A stretch of 45,396 nucleotides of DNA from Myxococcales bacterium. Its GTDB lineage: Bacteria; Myxococcota_A; UBA9042. Below the pieces are notes generated by a model. The model did not search any database. It was not told the origin of the DNA and saw nothing but the letters and a program-made list of their open reading frames with translations. This document shows, piece by piece, positions 7,701-14,200 of the stretch. The position numbers were made by a program, and so were the translations under genes. Position 1 is the stretch's first letter; each line of letters starts with the position of its first letter. The stretch is taken from the NCBI GenBank assembly GCA_009692425.1, contig SHZF01000037.1, positions 1 to 45,396 on the forward strand, given 5' to 3'.

Positions 7701-8613
7701 TGGCCTGCAGGGCGAGCTTCATGCCAACAGCGAGCGTTGGCGAAACCGGGCCCACCGCGATCGAGACCACCGGCGCAGGCAGCACGGTGACGCTGGCCGA
7801 CGCCTTGACGGCACCGAGGCTCGCCGTGACGCTCGTCGAACCGGCCGCCACGCCGACGACCGCACCTTGGGCGATCGTCGCGACTTCGGGCGACGCGGTC
7901 GTCCACACGGCGAGCGCCGTCGCATCCTGCACAGAGCCGTCTTCGAGCGAGGCCAAGGCGGCGAATTGGGCCTTGCCGCCCACGTTCAGGTTCAGCGCGG
8001 CTGGCGCGATCGCCAGCGCCTTGACCGCGCTCTGGCCCACCGTGATCGCGAGCTTGGCCTGCAGCCCCAGGTGAACGGCCGTCAGCGTCGCCTGGCCTGG
8101 CGCGAGCGCGGTGACGAAGCCGTGGGTGGCGGTCGCGACGTTGGCCAGGTCGATGCTCCAGTTGGCAAGCGTGGTGACGTCTTCGGTCGTGCCGTCGGTC
8201 CACGCGAGCATCGCTTGCACCTGCGCGGCGGCGCCCAACGGCATGGCGAGCGCGGCCGGCTCCAGGGTCAATGCGGTGGGCACGGGCACAGAGACGTCGG
8301 GCGGCGGGCGCACCGTGGTGTCCAGCCCGGCTGCGACGTCGGCATCGGTCGCCGTGCCAGGAGTGCCCGGGTTGGTCGGCTTGGCGTCGATGCCGACCGC
8401 AACCGAGTCGAGCGAGCCATCGGGCCCATGGGAGTCCGCTGCGGCTGCGTCCGCCGTCGCCCCGCTGACGGGGGCGTCGGTACCGCACGCCGTCGCCGCG
8501 ACCGTGACGAGCGCGCACAGAATCGACGCCAGAGAAGGACCACCGCGGCGCGTGGCGCGTCTCACCGGATCGGGTGCCCACCTGAGCGCCGGGAGGTCGT
8601 CGTGTCGATTCAT
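4786..8613 (-). CDS. Giant lipoprotein with 13 tandem BIG2 (bacterial Ig-like) repeats
   Basis: The 1275-aa protein has a signal-like segment (SLASILCALVTVAATAC, lipid-accepting Cys about 43) and a low-complexity D/A/G/S/P linker to about residue 130. Thirteen repeats of about 88 aa follow and fill the rest. Each opens with a strand like I-x-V-x-P, has an A-x-x-x-D-G-x-x-x-D-V-T centre, a W-x-S-x-x-P-x-V-A segment, and closes G-x-A-T-V-T-A-x-W-G-G-K-x-G-x-x-x-V-T-V-T, the pattern of BIG2 (PF02368). Such proteins form rigid surface stalks or adhesins. No catalytic or binding head is present beyond the repeats. ATG 8613 is chosen because GAGGAAG lies about 6 nt upstream. A GTG at 8565 is possible but lacks a ribosome site. 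The start overlaps the divergent broken gene by 12 bp. Confidence 0.85.
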   Translation of the reverse strand: MNRHDDLPALRWAPDPVRRATRRGGPSLASILCALVTVAATACGTDAPVSGATADAAAADSHGPDGSLDSVAVGIDAKPTNPGTPGTATDADVAAGLDTTVRPPPDVSVPVPTALTLEPAALAMPLGAAAQVQAMLAWTDGTTEDVTTLANWSIDLANVATATHGFVTALAPGQATLTAVHLGLQAKLAITVGQSAVKALAIAPAALNLNVGGKAQFAALASLEDGSVQDATALAVWTTASPEVATIAQGAVVGVAAGSTSVTASLGAVKASASVTVLPAPVVSIAVGPVSPTLAVGMKLALQAIATYEDGKVADVTGAALWNASDPGVLAIVQGGVQAGLATALAAGSSLATASFGGQTGTTAVTVLPIHLTSLAVEPASLQLPAGTSAALVAKGTWSDKSVSDLTQSVAWTSSSPAVATVANAPGKKGKVDAVHAGTATVTATFAGKAAGVAITVTAATLTKLAIAPQNPALPKATTLPLQALGFFSDGASKDVTADVVWQVADAKVVAVSNAGASKGVITALEPGQSAVSAAIGSVAATTTVTVTPATLTQVQIEPNPLELAVGQKHKCKLVGTYTDAATADLTALAVWTASNDKVISVSNVGGAAGIVSTLGPGSATLTATVQGKTASATVKVTAPALVDVVVTPPHPERHAGQQVQFAATAIYTNNTTLNVTQQAIWSSTDPTIADATGTGNQTGLFKATGVGKADIAAAWGGKIGKTSFTVSGAVLVDVQLTPVVFAMPAGIVQFFQAVALWSDNTSQNVTWQADWVSGNQAVAAVQNTPIFARGRVTAIQPGQAELKATYQGMTGKALVTVTPALLAGIHLFPAVATAAQGMYRAFSAQALYTDNTSLDVTFQATWLSSDPKVVLVSNAFGGVAGYKGLAKAVGPGTAKITANYQGLLGAATFSVTPATLESIQISPGTATVSKGVPVKFDVLAVWSDGQAQDVSWATTFTSTDPSVAAVSDAFGSAGWSQTLKPGTVTIQGVYAGLIAKAKLTVTDAVVSSIQVTPTQPKVAKGTWFGLQAVALMTDGTSQQVTWGATWQSSNPAVAAVDGVGFGKGLVQAVAAGTTTVSAAWGGKSGTTTVTVTAAALSEVQVTPFLLTLPLGYSRPFQATALYSDDTTEDLTQLATWTTSAPALGTVSSAWPTKGAFTPVSAGKVLVQATWGGKTGAATVTVTDAKLASLAVQPAQSSATVGKIVAFTAAGSFADGLLLDVTQDVTWLSAAPTVCQVSNALDGKGKAQALGPGNCEIKAVKGPISAKAVLSVPAP

Positions 8614-8999
8614 CAGTTCTTCCTCAAGGGCGGCTGGGGCATGTGCCCGACGCTCGCGCTGGGTCTGGCCGTGCGCCACGCGGTGCGGCCAGCGCCCCAC
8701 GTGTTGCCCCTCATCGTCGGCACCGGATTGGCGACGCTGTTCTCGGGCCTGCTCGGTATGATCACGGGCTTCATCTCGACCTTCAAGTACGTCGAGGCCT
8801 GCCGCTCGAGCGCCAACCCCCTATCGTATTGATCTGGCTGGGCGAGTCCATGACAAACGTCGTCCTCGCGCTCGTGTTCGCGACGCTGATCGCGACCGTC
8901 GCCGGGGTCGGCAGTTCGCGCGGGCGCCTGGTCGAGGCGTCCGGTGGCTGCGGCGCTGTCGGACCTGGCGGCCGGATCAACGCGCCCGCAGCGGGTTGA
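8602..8999 (+). pseudogene. Small membrane-protein gene broken by a -1 frameshift
   Basis: GTG 8602, preceded by GGGAGG (8591-8596), opens a frame reading FFLKGGWGMCPTL, then two hydrophobic segments (LPLIVGTGLATLFSGLLG and GMITGFISTF), and stops at TGA 8830-8832. The next frame, entered at the C5 run 8817-8821, continues as IVLIWLGESMTNVVLALVFA and further hydrophobic residues to TGA 8999. Adding one C to the run would join the halves into one protein of about 130 aa. From memory, the combined pattern (GG-GMYPT, a G-E-S-x-x-N-V-x-L-A-L helix) resembles small MotA/TolQ-like membrane proteins common in myxobacteria. Sequencing error, true pseudogene and ribosomal slippage are all possible. The 5' end overlaps the start of the BIG2 gene on the other strand. 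Confidence 0.6.
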
Positions 9000-9076
9000 G
9001 CGCAGCGACGGCGCGGCATTCCGGAAGCACGCCGCCGGCTTTTCAAACGACCGGACGGGGTCTAGGCTCCCCACTC

Positions 9077-10423
9077 ATGGTGGACCCCCGCGGATCGCTC
9101 GTCTCCGCCGCCCAGGCTGACCTCATCGACCGGCTCGGGCGCGAGCGGGTGGCGCTGGGTGAGGCGGCGCGGCGCTTGGCGGGGTTCGATCCGGCGGCAC
9201 GTGACGGACCGCTCGCAGTGGTGCGGCCCAACTCAGCGGAGCAGGTCGAGCACGTGCTCAAGACCGGGCGCCTGCGCCGTGTGCCGGTCGAGGTACGCAG
9301 CCGGCTGCCCGCGTTGTTTCCCGACGACCTGAAAGACGTGCTCGTGCTCGACACGACCGGCCTGCAACGCCCGCCATCGATCGACATCGGCCGCCGGGTG
9401 GTCACGGTGGGAGCGGGCGTTGACGTCGCACTGGTCGATCGCGCTGCACGGCAGGCGCGCCTGTGCCTGCGCGGCGTGCCGGCGGTGCTGACGGGCGAAA
9501 CGGTGGGCGCCGTGCTGGCGGCCGGTGACCCGGGCGAGATCGGCATCGGCGAGGGCGCGTTCAGCGAAGACCTCGTGTCGGCGCTGGTCGTCACCGGCGG
9601 CGGTCGAACGCTGCGGCTCGGAGGTGCAGACCTGCTCGGCCTGCCGCCAGGGCTGCGCGGCGGTGCCGCCGACCCGCTCGGCCTGCTCGTCGCGAGCGAA
9701 GGGCGCATGGCCGTGCTCATCGAGTGCACGGTGCGGCTGCAGCGCGCGCCGTTTGCGGCATGGGGCGGCGCGGAACTGTGGAGTGGCCGTCCTGCGTTGC
9801 TCGCCGCGCTGTCAGCTGCCCGCGCGGCCCTGTCAGAGCGCGTGGTCGACACCGTGCTGGTGCGCGAGTCCGACGTCGGGGTGTCCGTTCACCTGCGTGC
9901 GGTCTCGTGGCGTGACGAAGCCGACGTGAAGATCGCGGGCGGTCGCGCCACCGCGCTTTTCAAGTCGCACGGCGTCGATCTGCGCCCGTTTCGCGCCGAA
10001 GACCGCCGCGTGCGCCTGGGCCACGTACCGGGCGAGTGGCCGCGGCCGGCGATCGCAGCGCAGCCCGCCCGCCTCGACCTCAAGGTGGCGTGGACGGACA
10101 TGCCAGCACTGCTCGATGTCTCCGATGCCCTGTTCGCTGAGGCAGAGACTCCGCCGCACCGGACATGGGCGGCGGGCCCCGACTACCTGCGCGTCAGCCT
10201 CGACCTCGGCGACCAGCGGCCCGACGTGCACCCGTTGATCGTGCGCGGCGGCTCGCTGGTCGAGGCGGGCGGCTTGCCGATCGGGCCCGGTGCCCGCCTG
10301 CGCCGCTCGGTGCAGGACCGCACGACCCCTGGCGCCAAGGTGCTGCTGCAAGGGCTCGGGCGCGCGTTCGACCCCGAGGGCGTGCTCGCCGTGCGCGGCG
10401 CTGCGTTCGGCTCCGTGGCGTGA
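9077..10423 (+). CDS. FAD-binding (PCMH-type) oxidase/dehydrogenase-like protein
   Basis: A 448-aa cytoplasmic protein resembling the GlcD/lactate-dehydrogenase group of FAD flavoproteins. The N-terminal half has the order of a PCMH domain: PLAVVRPNSAEQVEHVLK at about 45-65, the VVTVGAGVDVALVDRAAR strand-helix, then GETVGAVLAAGDPGEIGIG and LVSALVVTGGGRTLRLGG at about 140-190. The C-terminal part has FAD-oxidase cap features (DLKVAWTDMPALLDVSDALF). The usual glycine-rich GG-x-I-A-x-N-A-G-G stretch is altered to GAVLAAGDPGE, so cofactor binding may be weakened. ATG 9077 is chosen because residues upstream look untranslated. The ribosome site is poor. It stands alone between the broken membrane gene and the convergent sixA. 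Confidence 0.7.
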   Translation: MVDPRGSLVSAAQADLIDRLGRERVALGEAARRLAGFDPAARDGPLAVVRPNSAEQVEHVLKTGRLRRVPVEVRSRLPALFPDDLKDVLVLDTTGLQRPPSIDIGRRVVTVGAGVDVALVDRAARQARLCLRGVPAVLTGETVGAVLAAGDPGEIGIGEGAFSEDLVSALVVTGGGRTLRLGGADLLGLPPGLRGGAADPLGLLVASEGRMAVLIECTVRLQRAPFAAWGGAELWSGRPALLAALSAARAALSERVVDTVLVRESDVGVSVHLRAVSWRDEADVKIAGGRATALFKSHGVDLRPFRAEDRRVRLGHVPGEWPRPAIAAQPARLDLKVAWTDMPALLDVSDALFAEAETPPHRTWAAGPDYLRVSLDLGDQRPDVHPLIVRGGSLVEAGGLPIGPGARLRRSVQDRTTPGAKVLLQGLGRAFDPEGVLAVRGAAFGSVA

Positions 10424-10456
10424 TCTGTGGCGCAGGTGGGGTGATCTGTGGCGCAG
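10420..10456 (+). repeat. 21-bp tandem duplication at a gene end
   Basis: GTGATCTGTGGCGCAG occurs at 10420-10435 and again at 10441-10456 (period 21 bp). The first copy contains the stop codon of the FAD protein. Confidence 0.7.
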
Positions 10457-10466
10457 TGAGCCAGCG

Positions 10467-10967
10467 CTACTTCGGTCGGCCGAGCGCGCGCAACGCCTTG
10501 GGCTCGTAGACCCCCAGCAGGCGCGCCCGATTCGACGTGAACTTCCATTCGAGAACGGCGCAGCCCGCTTTCTTGAGCCGCGTGACGGGCTCCGGCACGG
10601 CCAGCAACGCGGCCACCAGGTCGTCCAGTAGCGGCGCATGGCCGACGACGAGCGTGCTGGCTACTTCGAGCGCCCGAATGGCCGCCGCCGTCTCTTCGGC
10701 CGGGGTCTCGGGTGCCAGCCAGGCGACCGTCTCAATCTGCATCTTTGGCACCGACAACGCCTCGCCGGCCAGTTCCGCTGTCTGCTGCGCGCGCAAATAT
10801 GGGCTCGTGTGGATGCAGTCGACGCGCGTGCCCAGCGTCACCAGACCGTGCAGCGCCATGCGCGTGCGCTCGACCCCTTCTGGCGTCAGCGGGCGCTCAG
10901 GATCGACCGGGCACTCCGGGTCCTCGCGCTCGATCGCGATGCCGTGGCGCAGGACATACAACCGCAT
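10467..10967 (-). CDS. sixA: SixA-type histidine phosphatase
   Basis: A 166-aa member of the histidine phosphatase (phosphoglycerate-mutase-like) superfamily. The catalytic R-H-G motif is at residues 7-9 (MRLYVLRHG). The HTSPYLRAQQTAELA block supplies the second arginine, and the VVGHAPLLDD block supplies the second histidine. SixA removes phosphate from phosphohistidine in HPt domains and thereby tunes multistep phosphorelays. Length and lack of extra domains fit SixA rather than phosphoglycerate mutase. ATG 10967 has GGGAG about 7 nt upstream. The gene is convergent with the FAD protein and divergent from the Cys-rich lipoprotein gene. No partner histidine kinase lies nearby. Confidence 0.85.
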   Translation of the reverse strand: MRLYVLRHGIAIEREDPECPVDPERPLTPEGVERTRMALHGLVTLGTRVDCIHTSPYLRAQQTAELAGEALSVPKMQIETVAWLAPETPAEETAAAIRALEVASTLVVGHAPLLDDLVAALLAVPEPVTRLKKAGCAVLEWKFTSNRARLLGVYEPKALRALGRPK

Positions 10968-11149
10968 GGCAAACTCCCGCAGACCGGGGCGGTCCGGGCC
11001 GACGCAGCGTGCCGCAACGCGGAAGCGCCGACAATCCGTCTCCAAGCACCGCCGGCCGAGTTGGTGTCCCGGCCACACGCGGAACAACCACGTGGGGAGT
11101 CTCCACCCCGCCGCAGCTAAGCGATCGCACCCGTTGGTATTTTTTTCGG

Positions 11150-11179
11150 TTGACTTGGCGGCGTGCTCTGCAATTCTAC
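11150..11179 (+). promoter_or_regulatory. Possible promoter of the lipoprotein operon
   Basis: A good -35-like TTGACT (11150-11155) is followed after 18 bp by a weak -10-like TTCTAC (11174-11179), just after a T-rich stretch (11140-11146). It lies about 85 bp before ATG 11265 of the first gene in the three-lipoprotein block. The -10 match is poor, so the exact site is uncertain. Confidence 0.35.
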
Positions 11180-11264
11180 CTTTGGACGAGTAGTCGCCGC
11201 GGCCAGCCTAGGCTGCATCGTGGCGGTTCAGATGCACTGCAAGCCCTTATGGCCGGGGGACGCG

Positions 11265-14200
11265 ATGACAGGAACACAGAAACTCCGCAAAGCCACCCAG
11301 ACGTCGCCCTCGATCTGGACGACCGCCGCGCGGCAGTTGGCAACGCTGCGATGGGCAACGCTGCGATGGGCAACGCTGCGATGGGCAACGCTGCGATGGG
11401 CAACGCTGCCGTTGGCGGCGCTGCTGTTGGCGGTGCTACAGCTGGCAACACTGTCGGGCTGCGCGCAGATGACCGACGACGGGTTGGACAAGGCAGCTGG
11501 CGGTGGCAACGGCGCCGCCGGCAAGGGCGACGGCAGCGCAGGCGGTGGCAATGCCGCGGGCATGGCGGCCAACGGTGCAGGCGGCAAGGGCGCTGCCATG
11601 GCGACCGAAGGCGCGGGCCAGGGCGGCGGCATGTCGTCTGGCGGCGGCAGCGGCACGACCTGCAAGACCGACAAGGACTGCAAGAACGGCCAAGTGTGCA
11701 CGAAGTCCGGCTTCGCGAAGGCATGCGGCCCCAAGGGTGGCAGTTGCGTCGGTGCGGCCGAAGTCTGCAATGGCAAAGACGACGATTGCGACGGCCAGGT
11801 CGATGAGGGCTCGCCGTGTTCCGATGGCAATGCCTGCAACGGAGCCGAGAGTTGCCAGGCCGGCGCGTGCGTGGCAGGCGCGCCGCCCGCCTGCGCCGAC
11901 GCAGACGCTTGCACCTTGGACTCGTGCGATCCGGCCAAGGGCTGCCAGTACAAGCTGTTGGCGGGCGCGACGTGCGACGACGGCAACGCGTGCACGGGCT
12001 GCTCGCTGCCCGCGGGCGTGCAGTCGATGTACGCGGCTACGGTCGCCGCGAACTGCCCGGAGGAGAAATGGGTCGGCTGCAACGCGCTGTGGCTGCCCGG
12101 ATTCTACGACGGCATCGACAAGCACATCGCACGCTTCGACATTGCGCCCGGCGCCCGGCTCGACTGGAACGCCGACGGTACCGCACACCTGCACGGCCGC
12201 GTGACGTCGTACCACGTGACGGGCGGCCCGCAGACGCTCGGTGAGGCATGGGATCTGTCGATCGGGCTCCAGTACCGTGGCCAGGGCGCGGCCGGCGTGG
12301 GGTCGGGCGGGCCGAAGCTCGACGACGGGTGGGTCGTGCCGAAGTCGATCACCGACACATGGCACTATTTCGATATGATTCCAGGCAAGGCGACGCTGCA
12401 GAAGGTGGGCGGCGGCGGCGCGGTGGCGATGACGCAGAAGCCGGCCGGCTCCGTGTTCCCCTTCCAGATCGGCAAGGGTGCCAACGGCAAGACGATGGCG
12501 TTCGGGTCTTCGGCGTGGTTCGACTACGTCAAGACGACGCCCGACGGCGTGATCCAGGGCCACGGCGACGTCAACGTCGACCTTGAGAAGCTCAACATTC
12601 CCGATGACTGCGACACCTGCAAGGAGGGCACGTGCGCGCCCGGCAGCAAGAAGTCGTGCGACGACAAGAACGGCTGCACGGTCGATGCCTGCGATGCGAA
12701 GACGGGCACTTGCTCGAACGCCCCGCAAGACGCGGCGAGTTGCGACGACGGCCTGGTGTGCACGACTGGCGACGCGTGCAAGGGCGCGTATTGCCAGGGC
12801 GGCCCCGCCGACGACAAGGCGTGCGATGACGGTGAGCCATGCACCAAGGACAAGTGCACCCATGGCATCGGCTGCCAGAACCAGGGCGCCTTGCCGCACG
12901 TACCCTGCGACGACGGCAACGCGTGCACGGCCGGCGACGAGTGCTTCGGCAAGAAGTGCAAGGGCAAGGAGCCGACCGGGTGCGACGACCAGAATCCCTG
13001 CACCGTCGACAGTTGTGACGACAGCGCGGGGTGCCAGCACGCTCCCGTCGACGCGCCGGAGTCGGGCGCGGGCGTCCCGTGCGAAGATGGCGACGTCTGC
13101 ACCAGCGGTGAGGCGTGCGTAGGCGCGGCCTGCAAAGGCGGCACGCCCACGAGTTGCGACGACCAGAACGCGTGCACGGTCGATGCGTGCAACAAGCTGA
13201 CGGGCTGCACCCACACGGCCAAGGCCGGCGCCTGCGACGACGGCAATGCGTGCACCCAGGGCGACGCGTGCGGCAAAGGCCAGTGCGTGCCCGGTGCTTC
13301 GGCGGTCTGCGACGACGGCAGCCCGTGCACGAAGGATTCCTGCGACTTCAAGCAGGGCTGCCTGCACGCCCCCCTCGACGGCAAGTGCGACGATTCGTCA
13401 CAGTGCACGAGCGGCGAAACGTGTCAAGGCGGCGCGTGCGGCGGCGGCGCGCTGGTCAATTGCGACGACGGCAACCCGTGCAGCCAGGATTCGTGCCTGG
13501 CGGCGCTCGGTTGCATGCACGAGGGGCTGAGCGGGTCGGCGTGCGAAGACGGCGACGCATGCACCCAACAGGACGCGTGCGCCGCGGGCAAGTGCAAGGC
13601 GGGCAGCGCCACTGCGTGCGACGACGGCAGCGCGTGCACGGCCGACACGTGCAACCCCGCCAAGGGATGCGTGTTTGTTCCACTCGACGGCAAGCCGTGC
13701 AACGACGGCAACGCGTGCACGCCGGCCGATGTGTGCAACGGCGGCGCTTGCGTAGGTGGTGGGGCGACCGACTGCCACGACGGCAATCCGTGCACGACGG
13801 ATGCCTGCGACGCCAAGAAGGGCTGCTTCGCGGTGTCGGCCGATGGCAAGCCGTGCAACGACAAGAACGCGTGTACGAGTGGTGATCTCTGCAAGGCAGG
13901 GTCGTGCGTCGCCGCCGGCAAGATCGACTGCGACGACGGCAACGCGTGCACCGGCGAGGCATGCGAGCCGAAGAAGGGCTGCGTGATCACGCACCTCGAC
14001 GGCAAGGCGTGCAACGACAACAACGCCTGCACTACGGAAGACGCGTGCAAGGCTGGCCAGTGCACGGGCAAGACGCCGATGGCGTGCAGCGACGGCAACC
14101 CTTGCACGACAGACAGTTGCGAGGTCAAGGGCGGCTGCAAGTTCGTGCCTGCCGATGGCGCGCCGTGCAGCGACGGCACCGCTTGCACGGTCGGCGACTC

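Noticed and set aside
5215-8832. 1205-aa plus-strand frame opposite the BIG2 gene
   Set aside because: Arg/His-rich shadow of the repeat gene; only its last 77 codons (from GTG 8602) are protein-like and are reported as the broken membrane gene.
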